The notes: generated by a model not told the origin, from the sequence alone. DNA of 64,000 nt from Coenobita brevimanus (GCA_032717465.1 CM064653.1:34364659-34428658); one strand, 5' to 3'; shown: positions 23,627 through 33,975, counted from the stretch's first letter. Numbers and translations are program-made.

Positions 23627-23636
<10 letters not shown>
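22690..23636 (+). pseudogene. PHD-LINE ORF, 5'-truncated copy
   Basis: Begins within the end of the reverse transcriptase (FRKWRDGMGQ) and runs through the PHD-like finger region (CDKWVHKRCSGIRGRLRDN), EFCYLGDMLCAGGG, SVMLYGSETWAVKEEDI and LRWFGHVERMGDDDWVRKV to RAAWRAAIR and the stop at 23578-23580. It is followed by CATGCAAGCATGTTGGAGCC and an AAAACAAAAACG tail. By eye it is ~97% identical to 41128-42060 of the full-length copy. A 2-nt deletion near 22858, a TAG in place of a TGG codon near 22802 and a Cys-to-Ser change (ASRG for ACRG) damage the finger. The 5' truncation coincides with the (AT)n tract. Confidence 0.88.

Positions 23637-23657
<21 letters not shown>
23629..23657 (+). repeat. 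(AT)n microsatellite
   Basis: About 14 AT units placed between the 3' tail of the PHD-LINE copy and the Tigger end fragment. Confidence 0.9.
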
Positions 23658-23661
<4 letters not shown>

Positions 23662-23680
23662 CACATATACACACACAGTA

Positions 23681-23905
23681 CAGTAATCCCCGTACTATCT
23701 GGACGTCCATTTTCCAGACATCCCCCTTTATCAGACATTATCGTCCTGGGATCCAATATTCCCAAAATGGTCTGAAAACCGCAAAAAATTAGAAAAAATC
23801 CGACTTTTTCCAGCCCGTAATTTGAATGACGCGCGCGGCGTGGGACAGCTTTGTTTTGGTGCGTCATTCCTCCGTCGTCCGCTAGAGTACATGACAAGGG
23901 TGCCA
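23681..23905 (+). mobile_element. Tigger 5'-end fragment
   Basis: Starts CAGTAATCCCCGTACTATCT after a TA (23679-23680) and continues with GGGATCCAATATTCCCAAAA, CCCGTAATTTGAATGACGCG and GGTGCGTCATTCCTCCGTCG. These blocks match the 5' end of the Tigger element at 30034-30290. No coding core or matching right end was found nearby. Confidence 0.75.
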
Positions 23906-24519
23906 AACATGGTGATGTGATAGTCGTGGGATTAATCCTAGCTAAAGTGTTAATTTAATTCCTTTAGTGTGGATGCTTATGCCTGTGAGGTAGGTCAGGA
24001 TTCTAGGGGCTTGGATAATGAGTGAATTAGAATCTGGACGATATAATTGGGAAGAACTTTTGCTAGTTGTTGTTTTTCTATGATGTTTTTTCTTGCATTC
24101 TGAGCCTTACCGCATCCAATAGGAGGGAAGAGGTCCGGATGATGATGATGATGTCTGAGGAGAAAAGAGCATAACTTTGGGAAAGGAAAATAATGGAATT
24201 CATAGTAAAAAATATTGTATCAGCATGGATCCATATGTCAGATGTTATGAGGCTTCAGTTACTGATGACCTTAAGGGTGATTTTTGAGGGAGGCCATTTT
24301 AGCCCATAATGATATAAAAAAGTATATCTTCATAACAGTTGAGATTAGGACCCATATTGATAGAGCATTTTTTACATAGAAACTTAGAATTCCCTCCTCA
24401 GTCATTTCCCAAAGTTATGCCCTTTCCTCCTGGAACACCCTGTTAATATATATAATTATTATGCAAAAAATAAAGTACCCCAGAGAATCTAAAACCAAAG
24501 GAGTGGTGGCAGGGGTATC
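23906..24519. other. No gene seen
   Basis: AT-rich sequence with a short GATGAT run near 24133-24150; no coding signature. Confidence 0.45.
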
Positions 24520-24539
24520 TTAACCCTTGGATTGTGCAG

Positions 24540-24570
<31 letters not shown>

Positions 24571-26096
24571 AATCCCACCCTGTGGTGCACAAAAAATGAA
24601 GAAAAAAAGTTTTTTTTTTAATTTAGTTTTTGTTTATTATAAACTTTAAGATAAACATCCAGGGCATCATCTATCTATCAATCTGTCTATCTATCTATTG
24701 CCAGATGCCTTAATCCCCTATGCGGGGTGACCACAAACAAGTCGCCTCCATGTCACCCTGTCCCCCACCATTTCACTGCCCCGCTCCCAGTTCACACCCC
24801 CCTCTCATATACCTCTCCACTCCATCCCTTCATCTCATCCTTGACTTTCCCCTCCCTCTCTCCCCCTCCACCTCACTCACATACACTCTCCTCGTCAGTC
24901 CCTCCCTCTCCATCCTCTCCACATGGCCAAACTACCTCAGCGTGTTTCTCCTAATGCTTCCTATCACATCCACATCCACACCACAGCGCTCCTTCACATC
25001 CTCATTTGTCAGTCTGTCTCTCCATGTGACTCCACAGGCTCCTCTCAAATAACTCATTTCCACTGCTCTCACTCTTGACTTGTGTCCCTCCAACAACGTC
25101 CAAGCTTAACTTTCATACGTCAGAGTTGGTATCACAGTACTGTTATGTAATAACTTTTTCACTTCCATGCTCACTTCCCTGTTTCTTATGACTGCATTCA
25201 AGGAACCAGCAATTTTCTTCCTTGTTGTACTCTTTCAAGCACTTCACCCTCCAAACTTCCATCCTTACTCATCACACTACCCAAGTACTTAAACGTACTC
25301 ACATTTTCCATTTCTTCATCGTCCAACCTGACTGTACATTCACTGACTTCACCTCTCTCAAAGTCCATAACTTCACTCTTCCCTACATTCATCTTTAACC
25401 CCTAAAGTACTAATCTCATCGATCGGGCTTTTTGCACAGTTTCTTGAAAGGACGATCAATACCGATTGTGCAACATCCACAAAAAACTGGTGGCAGCTGG
25501 CTCCACCCCAACTGTGACGCAGATGGCTTCTTACCAATCAGAACTAAGTGTTGGACACACCGGAGGGGTGACCCAGGCCCGTACCCAGGCGGTGGGGGGT
25601 GTACCCCCCACCTCCCTCTCGCCACGTCCCTCTACCCCACTACCTTGTTGCTGCCTTACCTCCCACTGCTCCTACCACCACCACCACCACTCCCACACCC
25701 TCCTCATGCATCCCCCCCCTCCCATGTGGATCCCCCCATGAATGGGGGAGGGTATTTCCCCCCTACTCTCCCTCCATGTCCTTGTACTCCACTGGGGCTC
25801 TTCCTTTGTGTTTTGTGGTGGTCTCCCATCCCTCCATCCCCATACTCCCCCTCCTGGCCTTACCACTTCCCACCACCATCCCCAACCCCTACCCTCACTC
25901 CCACCCCCCTAGCACGCAGTATCTTCACCTCCCCAGCCTCGAATATTGCATATTTTTTACGCTTTATGGAGCGTGTTTTTGAATCGTTACCTGTAATTTA
26001 TTCGTGTCTTTGTATATAGATATGCACACCACAATTATTGTAGCTGTCTTCATTTGAAACCCACTCGAAAAAGACATTTTTATTTATGCCAATGCA

Positions 26097-26150
26097 TGCA
26101 AACATGTTGGAGCCTTCAAAAACGAAAAGAAACCAAACGAAAACTAGCTA
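26097..26150 (+). repeat. PHD-LINE 3' tail fragment
   Basis: ATGCATGCAAACATGTTGGA followed by GCCTTCAAAAACGAAAAG matches the terminal 3' UTR and tail of the PHD-LINE (42030-42078). It is a very short 5'-truncated insertion. Confidence 0.8.
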
Positions 26151-26515
26151 GATTTGACAGCTTGGAGGGGAGGGGAGGAGGGAGGGGAAAGGGGGGAGGG
26201 GAGATTAGGTGAGGGGAGGGAAGGGAAGGGAAGGGAGGAAAGAGGAGGGGAGGGGACTGGAGGTATGGGGAGGGTAGGATAATTTTTACTATTTATCATA
26301 TTTTTATTGGGGTGTTCGTGACTATTTTCCCTAGCTAGATTTGACAGCCCAGCAGGGAGGGGAGGGGGGAGGGGAAGTTAGGCAAGGGGAGGGGAGAGGG
26401 GAAGTTAGGCAAGGGGAGGGGAGAGGGGAAGTTAGGCGAGGGGAGGGAAGGGAAGGAGAGGGAGGGGATTGGAGGTATGGGGAGGGGAGAGGAGGGGAGG
26501 ATAAGTTTTACGATT
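26145..26515 (+). repeat. Duplicated G-rich tract
   Basis: Two ~185-bp units, each beginning CTAGCTAGATTTGACAG (26145 and 26331), followed by GGGGA-type runs, a GGAGGTATGGGGAGGG block and a TTATCATATTTTTATTGGGG-like end. The second unit has extra GGGAAGTTAGGC subrepeats. Many G4-compatible runs. Confidence 0.85.
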
Positions 26516-27514
26516 TATCATATTTATTGGGGAGGTTTGTCACCATTTTGTTTTTTTCTAAGCACATTACAGTGGTTTATAACATCAGTACATACCAAAA
26601 AAAAAAAAAATGATTTTGGTGATATTTGTACGTATTTTTGTGAAGAAAACAGGTGCGAGTGGAGTATTTTCTTTCTCACCGGGGCAGTGATGGGTAACTA
26701 TTATAAACTTTGACCGGCCACAGCTCGGTAATTATTGGGACTAGGAGGGTGGAGTTTGCATTTTCAGGTGTGTAAATTCATGCTCTATAAATCGGGCATA
26801 AAACTTTTAACCTTTGAGAAAGTAAAAAAATAGGCCTGTTTTTGTGTCCTGGGGGGCAGTCAAGGCTGGAGAATTGCGTACCCTAGGGGTTAAATTCCGT
26901 TTCTTACACACTTTCCCAGACTCATCCACCAAGCCTTGCAACTTCCCTTCGTCTTCACTTAACAACACAGTATCATCTGCAAACAGCAGTACAGTTTCCA
27001 AACACTGCCCTCGCTCATCAGGGCCACTCCAACATCCACTGCCCTACCTTGTATCTCTTTTATAACCCCATCCATATACAAATTGAACAACCATGAAAAC
27101 ATGACACATCCCTGTTTCAACCCAACCTTCAAATAGAAAAACTCACTCAGTTCACTATCCACACGCACTGCAGCCTTAGCACCCTCGTACATACTCTTCA
27201 CAGCATTGAACAACTTCCCATCTACTCTGTATATTGTTAATACTTTCCACAGTCCTTGTGTATCCACCCTGTCATATGCTTTCTACAAATCCATGAAAAC
27301 CGCAGACAACTTCTTTCCCTTCTCTAGAAACTTTTCCACTAGAGATCTAAGAATGAATATCTGATCTACACAACCTCTTCCCTTCCTAAAGCCTCCCTGT
27401 TCTTCTCCAACTAATTCCACTGTTATTTCCCTAACTTTGTCAATAAGTATTCTACTGTATGCTTTTCCTATTACACTAAGAAGACAAATGCATCATCTGT
27501 TAAAAAAAATATAA

Positions 27515-27515
<1 letters not shown>

Positions 27516-27569
<54 letters not shown>

Positions 27570-27580
27570 CCTCTTTCTCT
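27516..27580 (+). repeat. (CT)n microsatellite
   Basis: Long CT run with occasional TT interruptions, located just beyond the 5' end of the RT-a LINE copy 3. Further short CT/TA runs occur at about 27705-27725. A tandem 23-bp duplication (CAGCCTGAGCTGTGGCTTGC) lies near 27787-27843. Confidence 0.9.
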
Positions 27581-28097
27581 GTGTTTGCGTTGGGCCATGC
27601 ATAAGTTTACGTGGGGGAGTAGTGAAAAATGAATAAAAAAGTTTTTATTTATTATAAACTTGAAGATAATCATCCAGAGCTTCATCTAGTGAAAAGAAAA
27701 AAAATCTCTCTCTCTATATATATGCATAGCGCCATGTGTAAGTCTGCGTAGGGGTGGAGTATTTAACGGTGATGCACAGCCAGCACAGCCTGAGCTGTGG
27801 CTTGCAATGCAACGCTACCCAGCCTGAGCTGTGGCTTGCAATCCATGGGTTAATTTAAGAGATGTTAATTTTGAGATGCTGGACACTTCTTGTATATGAC
27901 TGGAGATTATCAGCAGTAGTAAAGACAGAAAAAGGGAGAGTTTCAGAGTTGAACAACTGCATACCTATTAATGAAATAGTTACTCATACATTATAGAGTT
28001 AAACAAAAATGGAGTGAGAGTGTGTAACTAGGCAAGTGCTGCATGCCCACTTTACTGGGAGAGGTCTGTAAATAGAGAATTTAGAACAGTAACCAGA

Positions 28098-28100
<3 letters not shown>

Positions 28101-28137
<37 letters not shown>

Positions 28138-28325
28138 AAAAAGAGTGAGAGAATTATTAGATTATTCTTTATGGTGAGAATTATTAGATTATTCTTTATG
28201 GTATGTTAGCTGGAGAGAGAGAGAGAATTATCAGATTATTCCTTATGCTGTGTTAGCCAGAGAGAGAAGAGAGAATTATTCCTTATGGTATGTTTGCTGG
28301 GGAGAGAGAGAGAGAGAGAGAGATG
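28101..28325 (+). repeat. (GA)n tract and short minisatellite
   Basis: (GA)n at 28101-28131 is followed by three to four diverged units containing GAATTATTAGATTATTCTTT and ATGGTATGTTAGCTGGAGAG, with (GA) runs between units. Confidence 0.85.
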
Positions 28326-29007
28326 CAGCAAGTTTCTTTAGTTTTTTGTACAGTATTGGGGGTCATCATGGAGACATCTTACTGGGTGTCCTATCCAAAC
28401 AGTGTTTACGTTTTTTTCCTCCCCATGACTCACTCCTCTTGAAAACATATATACACTTGGCTGTCACAAATAATGACTCAGCAAACAGACAAGCTGAACA
28501 AGCCAAGGAACATCTTAGATACAGCACATTTTTCTTTGACCTTTGGTTGTGTGGAGATATTTTCCTTACATCTCTGCATTAATGTGTAACAGGTGTTAGG
28601 AAACTCAAGGTTTCATCTTTAGTTGAATAAATCTTTGTTTTGGAGAGGATATTTTAATTCAGTTGCAGTTAGGAGTGCATAACGTAGTATGTGTCAGTGA
28701 TGTTACAATTCAGTTTTGTATGCTTAAATTGTATTGAAGGAATTCCCTGAGGACATAGTAGATATTTTGGAGAAAATATTACAAATCCATACAGAGTGAT
28801 CTTAGTTCATAATGTAGTTCTACATCATGATTTATATGCAGATAAGTTATTTATATTTATTATATGCAGATCAGTTACTATTTGTCCAGTTTTATGTTGT
28901 TGAAAAGTTATTCAAGACATTAACTTGATTCTCTCTCTCTTACCATATTCCCTCCCCTCTGGCCACTACCCCCTTACCTCTTTTGCCGGGTGCACATGTT
29001 GCTTCAG
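28326..29007. other. Probable intron, no gene seen
   Basis: AT-rich non-coding sequence ending in a pyrimidine-rich stretch and TTGCTTCAG at 28999-29007, used here as the acceptor for the next exon. Confidence 0.5.
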
Positions 29008-29041
29008 CCGTCATAGTCAAGACCAGCATGACCAGCGATGG
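29008..29041 (+). CDS. Host gene micro-exon (34 nt)
   Basis: Bordered by TTGCTTCAG and GTGAGTAA. It supplies the one base needed to finish the codon left by the exon ending at 9588 and then reads 11 codons without a stop (RHSQDQHDQRW), ending in phase 0. The next exon (44909) starts in phase 0 and is open. It is short, so coincidence cannot be excluded, but the border quality and phase fit on both sides are good. The residues are hydrophilic like those of the neighbouring exons. Confidence 0.6.
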
Positions 29042-30127
29042 GTGAGTAATTCTAAGTTTTTGGTTCTTTCATAATTTTAATATTCTTTACCATCTGAAGT
29101 GAAATTGTAGAATATGCTGGTAACTATTGCAACTTGGCTTTAAAAGAAAGTTGAGAGATGTTTGAGTTGGGTAGGCAGTAATGTGATGTAAATAGATTTC
29201 CAAATATAGGCTCTCAGAATGTTTTATTAACACTTGCTACTGAAATTTTACTGCATTTCATTCATTCTGAATATTCATCACAAAATATGTTCATTTATCA
29301 TGCTTTTTGTATGGTAACATTAATATTGTGGAGGTGATTCAGTGTGTTTGTAGAAGAGATAAAAATCTGTTAACTTATAAAGTCATGTTTTTAAGTACAG
29401 TAATCCCTCCAATATCCGATGTAATAGAGCCAAAGTCATGTCCGGATAGTGATCCTGTCCGGATATTGGGCCCCAGCCTCCTGGACTTGTACTTATGGAC
29501 CCTAACTCAGAAAAACACCTATACAACTCCCTCTGGACATGCATTGCACCTATGTAAGACCCAAATCACACCAATAAGGGAAATAAAAGACTGAAATAAA
29601 TGCAAAAGAAGCACAAAATGAGGTTTTAGAGGTGAGTTTATACAATATTAAACATTCTGGGTACTTATAAGTCCCTGGCTCCTGGACTGGTTTGAACCGC
29701 CAGTTTGCAGTCCACAGTTAATCCTCTGCACTCTAAATTCTAATTTCTTAACACTGCACAACACTGTAAATTCCCGTGTGTTCTAGTGGTGAGGTATTGC
29801 AGTTTATTCACTGTTTATTCACAAAAAATGAGCACCTGAGGCTTGCACTGCTATAAGCATCTGCTCTCGATTGGAGTTAGGCTGTGACTGTTGATGATGG
29901 CAGGGTAACAGAGTTGCCAGATCACAATGGCCACATTACCAATCTCCTCAACTTTCATTACCAAATTTAACTTTTCATTACCAAATTCGTAAAGTTAGCA
30001 TTTATCCTTCACTAATTATATATGCAAGTGGAAAGTAATCCCTCTATCATCCGAACGCCCAATATCTGGACATAATCATCCCGGGATCCAACATTCCCAA
30101 AATGGTCGTCCCCCCCCCCCCCCCCCC

Positions 30128-30175
<48 letters not shown>

Positions 30176-30422
30176 AGAAGAAGAAGAATTTTTCCCGCCC
30201 GTAATTTGAACTTGCCGCGCGCGGCATGGGACAGCATTGTTGTGGTGCGTCATTCCTCCGACGTCCGATAGAGCGCTGCTGCATCCTCCCCACTTTCTGC
30301 CTGTCTCTCGCCGCGAGTACACGCTTGTCGTTATGGCTGCCCACGTGCTCGCTTTTGTGGTGGTGCCTTACCTGCTGCAGGCACTCCTGCTGCTCTCGGG
30401 CCTCCTATTAGTGTGTGTGATG

Positions 30423-31736
30423 ATGGCCCTGCCACCTGAGAAGAGGAAGAGAGTGGTGTTGACTCTGGAGAAGAAATGGGAGATATTGGAAAAAGTAGAT
30501 GCGGGGTGGTCTTCTTCCCGCATCCTCCGCGAGTTCAGCCTGGCCCGATCTACTTTGTTCGATATTAAGAGATCCCGAGACAAACTCATGCAGTACACGG
30601 CTGACTTCTCATCGAGAAGCAAACGCAACGTGGAGAGGAAGGTGATGTTTACTCCCAAGTTTGCTGAAATCGACCGCTCCATGTTGATTTGGTATCGACA
30701 GCAACGTGCTGCTGGTGTGATGGTACATGGTATGGAGCTGAAGGTTGCTGCTGAGAAGTTTGCCAGGCTTCACGACGCCCTAGACTTCAAGGCATCCGAG
30801 GGTTGGCTCTTTGCATTCAAGTTACGGCATGGCCTTACCAACCGTAAAGCTCATGGCGAAGCTTTGGACGCTAACGAGGATGGAGTTGATGAGTTTCGGC
30901 ACAAGGTGAAGGGCTTGATTGACAGGGAGGGCCTCACTCTCGGTCAAGTCAACAATGCTGACGAAACTGGTTTATTCTATCGCTCTTTGCCAACGAACAC
31001 TCTAGCCGAGGAGACGGAGAAGCGTGTACCTGGCCGCAAGCTCTCCAAGGAACGGATATCTGCTTTGTGTTGTACCAATGCTAATGGCATGCACTGGCTT
31101 AAGCCCGTTGTTGTTGGCCGTGCAAAGCAGCCTCGGTGTCTTTGTGGGGTGTTGGATGTCCTTCCTGTCGTCTGGTACCATTCTTTGAAGGCATGGTTTA
31201 CAGCCCTGATCTTCAAAGACTGGTTCCACCGCCACTTCGTCAAGGAGGTCATCAATTACCAGACGAAGACACTGGGAATCCCACACGACCAGGTAAAAGC
31301 CCTCCTTCTCCTCGACCATGCACCTGCCCACCTGTGCGACAAGGACTTGGTGGCTGAGAATGGCCGGATTAGGTGCATGTTTCTGCCACCTAATACGACT
31401 GCTCTCATCCAACCAATGGACCAAGGAGTGATCGTGGCAACAAAGCGCCTATACCGCCGGAAGTTCCTGGATGAGGTGATGGTTGTTCTTGAAGACGAGG
31501 ACGAGCGCAGGGAGGGACGGGACACACGAGGCCAGCGGACTTTGGAAAACCTTCGCCGCTACAACATCAAGTCTGCACTCTACAACTGGGCTAGTGCATG
31601 GAAGGAAGTCCCTGTGAAGACTCTGGAAAATGGTTGGTCTCGTCTGCATCTCAGAACGGATGTGGAGTATGGTTTTCTAGGGTTTGACTTGGACGACTTC
31701 CATGCACGGATACGTACGCACTCCGGGAACACTTAG
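30423..31736 (+). CDS. Tigger/pogo-type DDE transposase (C-terminus frameshifted)
   Basis: 437 codons from MALPPEKRKRVVLTLEKKWE. An in-frame ATG at 30333 would add a hydrophobic leader unlike Tigger proteins, so I prefer 30423. An N-terminal psq/CENPB-type HTH (residues ~5-55; SRILREFSLARSTLFDIKRS) is followed by a second CENPB-type helix-turn-helix (~80-140; GWLFAFKLRHGLTNRK). The DDE_1 core then has D180 in NADETGLFYR, D298 in LLLDHAPAH and D333 in QPMDQGV, so all three catalytic acids are present. The enzyme would bind the terminal repeats and cut and paste the element into TA sites in the nucleus. The frame ends early: the C-terminal tail continues in a shifted frame (31737-32116). Probably inactive or recently inactivated. 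Confidence 0.85.
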   Translation: MALPPEKRKRVVLTLEKKWEILEKVDAGWSSSRILREFSLARSTLFDIKRSRDKLMQYTADFSSRSKRNVERKVMFTPKFAEIDRSMLIWYRQQRAAGVMVHGMELKVAAEKFARLHDALDFKASEGWLFAFKLRHGLTNRKAHGEALDANEDGVDEFRHKVKGLIDREGLTLGQVNNADETGLFYRSLPTNTLAEETEKRVPGRKLSKERISALCCTNANGMHWLKPVVVGRAKQPRCLCGVLDVLPVVWYHSLKAWFTALIFKDWFHRHFVKEVINYQTKTLGIPHDQVKALLLLDHAPAHLCDKDLVAENGRIRCMFLPPNTTALIQPMDQGVIVATKRLYRRKFLDEVMVVLEDEDERREGRDTRGQRTLENLRRYNIKSALYNWASAWKEVPVKTLENGWSRLHLRTDVEYGFLGFDLDDFHARIRTHSGNT

Positions 31737-32116
31737 AGTTCGTCCTAGACTACCTGGAACACTTGGACTGCGACAGGGAGATGGGGCCCTTGGAACTTGT
31801 GGAGGAAGTGCATGCTTTTAGGCAGCGCATCATCAATTGTCAGAATCGTCGGTCCTTGCGTCAATCAACCATTGACAGTTTTTTCAGGCCCGTGACCCCC
31901 GCTGTGCCCAGCCCTGGCTCCACTTCGTTGCCTCCCCAAGACAGGCCCTCATGCTCCAAGCCACAACCCAGCACATCAGCCACGGTGGAGTCACCGCACG
32001 ACATGAGTTTGCGTCTGTCTTCAGAGTCGTCTGCAGTGGGTACGCCATCACCACGACCCAGCGACGCACCCTTAGGTCACCTGCCAGTGATACTCTCGGA
32101 CTCTGACAATGAATAA
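31737..32116 (+). pseudogene. Tigger transposase C-terminal tail in shifted frame, with PIP box
   Basis: Reading one frame over from the upstream ORF gives TALREHLEFVLDYLEHLDCD across the TAG and continues open to 32116. It contains RQSTIDSFFRP at about 31859-31891, a PCNA-interacting-peptide match (QxxIxxFF). A Pro/Ser-rich tail ending in an acidic stretch (VILSDSDNE) follows, a SUMO/kinase-like acidic end. Pogo-family transposases are known to carry PCNA-binding motifs here. A single-base indel just upstream of 31735 would explain the split. Confidence 0.75.
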
Positions 32117-33408
32117 ACAGCAAGAACTTCTCCACTAGACCACATGGGAATTTACAGTGTTGTGCAGTGAAAAAAACAATGCATTGTGTTAAGGATTTAC
32201 AGTTGTGAGTGAAAAGACTAATTTGGAACAAAATTTAACGTAAATAGACTTGTTTGTTTTTGCTTTAGAAAATTATTAGAAGAATGGGAAAAGTTAAAGT
32301 GCAGAGTGCAACACTTAGCAAGTTACAATGGAGCATTAGTTAGACAAGAGTGCGCGCTGTGAAGAGAATAGACTTCTGAGTGCGATTGACTAAGTTCAGT
32401 GCAAGACTTCGTGAACAGTGTACTGGAAGTGCTTCAGGAAATCCTTCTTACTGTCAGAGTCCGAGAGGAGGCGGTTATTCATCGAGGTGGCCATGGACTT
32501 GCTGTAAGTAGGCAGAATGTTTCATACTGTACATTTTTCCATACTATACTTACCTCAAACACCTCATTCCACTCTTGAATGTCCTTTATTGGTGTGAATA
32601 GGGTGTTAGGAGCTATGCATGTGCAGTAGGAAGGTGTTTTTCTGAGTTAGGCTAGGTTAGGGTCCATAAGTACCAGTCCAGGGGCCAGTAACCAGAATGT
32701 TTAATATTGTATGAACCTACTTCTAAACCCTCATTTTATGCTTCTTTTGCATTTATTTCAGTCATTTATGTGCCTTATTGGTGTGATTTAGGTCTTAAAT
32801 AGGTGCTATGCATGTCCAGAGGGAGTTGTATAGGTGTTTCTCTGAGTTAGGGTCCATAAGTACAAGTTCATAAGCTGGGGCCCAATATCCGGACAGGACC
32901 AGTATCCGGACCTGCCTATGGCTCTATTACGTCGGATATTGGAGGGATTACTTACATGTAATCACTCTCCTTATAATTAACACCATGTTGATTATTTTCA
33001 CGCTATGTAGGGTAGCAGATTAATCAGAGAGAGCAAACAATTCACCATCTCCATCCTGTGTATCCTCATACATGTGAAAAATCCATTTGGTAATGCATTA
33101 TTCTGATTCATTACCAAACGAATTTTTCATTACTGAATTGGCCCACACTTGGTAATGAAAAATACCAAATGGCAACCCTGACAGGGGAGAGGGGAGGGGG
33201 GAGGAAGGAAGGGGTGAAGGGACCATGGTGTAACAGCTGTTCGGCGCCACGTGGCAATTTCAAATTACAAGTGTGAAAAAAGTCAGATTTTTTTCGAATT
33301 TTTTGCTTTTTTTTGGACCAATTTGCGAATATTGGATCCCGGGACGATTATGTCCGGTTAGTGGGGATGTTCAGATATTGGGCGTTCAGATATTAGAGGG
33401 ATTACTAG

Positions 33409-33632
33409 TACACAGTTACAATATGCAGTTGATATCTTCTGTACCCTGTTATACTTTTTATGCTTACCTTCGTATTTCCCTTCCTGTCATGGTGTGAGAG
33501 CACATTCTTTTCATTTTCAACTACTGTGATAGCCTGATTGTCCTGGCTATATGGTGTGAAGGGGTGCCCGAATAGTCCGAAATCACATTTATTCTGGCGG
33601 AAACAAGTCACAAGTACTGTTGGATTGATTTA
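33409..33632. other. No gene seen
   Basis: Short AT-rich spacer between the Tigger nest and the next TTAA element. Confidence 0.45.
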
Positions 33633-33694
33633 TTAACCCTTAAATGGTCGTGGATCCAGAAATTTGCATCCTTTCCTGGCCGGCTGCAGGACAA

Positions 33695-33975
33695 TATTTT
33701 TCATCCATCCATCCATCATCCAATTCTACGTTGCCCCATGAGAAGCGTAGAAGCCTGGGGCTAGGCAATTTGTTCCTGACATTTAAGATGAGAATGACCA
33801 GCCTCACTCATCCCTGAGTGGCATTACATGAGCAATAACTCCAACCATCCCTTGGATATAAATCTTCACCGGCTCAGTCCGATTGGAGTGCTGTAATTAC
33901 CCACTAAACCACCAGGTGCCAAAATTTGGTTATATGGTTACCACCCAGCATAGTAAATGGTTTCCTGGTGTATTT
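33695..33975 (-). repeat. SINE-C (tRNA-like head, (GATG)n tail)
   Basis: On the minus strand: the palindrome-containing head and GGTGGTAACCATATAACC, then GGCACCTGGTGGTTTAGTGG (box A-like) and a degenerate box B region. The body contains CTAGCCCCAGGCTTCTACGC and the end is GGATGATGGATGGATGG. Partial copies occur at 35086-35170, 51520-51592 and 56253-56305/59961-60240. Confidence 0.7.

Larger units (their letters stand above)
25399..26889. mobile_element. Inner TTAA-type element inside the LINE
   Basis: TTAA at 25395-25398 and 26890-26893; ends CCCCTAAAGTAC and GTACCCTAGGGG (complement CCCCTAGGGTAC) are imperfect inverted repeats. The RT-a sequence is continuous when it is removed. The interior has a C-rich tract (25590-25920), a PHD-LINE 3' tail fragment (26097-26150) and a duplicated G-rich tract (26160-26510). 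No transposase ORF. Confidence 0.85.
24673..27489 (-). pseudogene. RT-a LINE, copy 3 (interrupted by a TTAA element)
   Basis: Minus-strand RT-a. The 3' end is at the left, with (CTAT)n then the complement of GGCATCTGGCAATAG. The C-terminal region lies at 24720-25394, and after the 25399-26889 insertion the sequence resumes with LFADDTVLLSEDEGKLQGLV (27001-26895) and KVGLKQGCVMFSWLFNLYMD (27267-26959), and continues to ~27480 in the EEQGGFRKGRG region. A 9-bp direct repeat GCATCATCT (24664-24672 and 27490-27498) marks target-primed insertion. 5'-truncated in the reverse transcriptase; several stops. Confidence 0.87.
24524..27849. mobile_element. Outer TTAA-type element hosting a LINE
   Basis: TTAA at 24520-24523 and 27850-27853; ends CCCTTGGATTG (left) and CAATCCATGGG (right, complement CCCATGGATTG) match at 10 of 11 positions. 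Internal sequence on both sides of the LINE shares the blocks TTTATTATAAACTT and CATCCAG, suggesting subrepeats. The RT-a LINE at 24673-27489 sits inside it. Without the LINE the element is roughly 500 bp and non-coding. Confidence 0.65.
30034..32952 (+). mobile_element. Tigger/pogo transposon with transposase
   Basis: Ends AGTAATCCCTCTATCATCCG (left) and the complement of AGTAATCCCTCCAATATCCG (right) flank a transposase gene (30423-32116). The left end carries a C run (30111-30127) and a (GA)n tract (~30136-30170). The right 400 bp contains two diverged tandem copies of a block with GAGTTAGG and TAAGTACCAG-like text. Terminal TA duplications are eroded. It has the opposite orientation to the outer copy of the same family. 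Confidence 0.8.
29909..33180. mobile_element. hAT-like element between the two Tiggers
   Basis: Left end CAGAGTTGCCAGATC and right end TGGCAACCCTG (complement CAGGGTTGCCA) are hAT-style termini, and both flanks carry CATTACCAA-type subterminal motifs in inverted orientation (29930-29990 and 33075-33165). No 8-bp target duplication could be confirmed and no hAT transposase is seen. It explains the order of ends around the inner Tigger. Confidence 0.45.
29398..33408 (-). mobile_element. Outer Tigger remnant, inverted, hosting other elements
   Basis: Left end CAGTAATCCCTCCAATATCC follows TA (29396-29397); the right end near 33408 reads AGAGGGATTACT before TA. The left part (29398-29800) is the reverse complement of the 3' region of the inner Tigger (for example CACTGCACAACACTGTAAAT at 29752 against 32140-32180). 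The right part (33235-33408) matches the 5' end of the same family in reverse. It is therefore an internally deleted minus-strand Tigger with the hAT-like element inserted in it. Confidence 0.75.

Noticed and set aside
25432..26019. Proline-rich secreted protein
   Set aside because: Low-complexity C-rich DNA inside a TTAA element; reads as proline in several frames, with no splice sites or conserved motif.
30333..30422. N-terminal signal peptide or membrane anchor on the Tigger transposase
   Set aside because: The hydrophobic leader exists only if the upstream ATG is used; the downstream ATG at 30423 gives the usual Tigger start.
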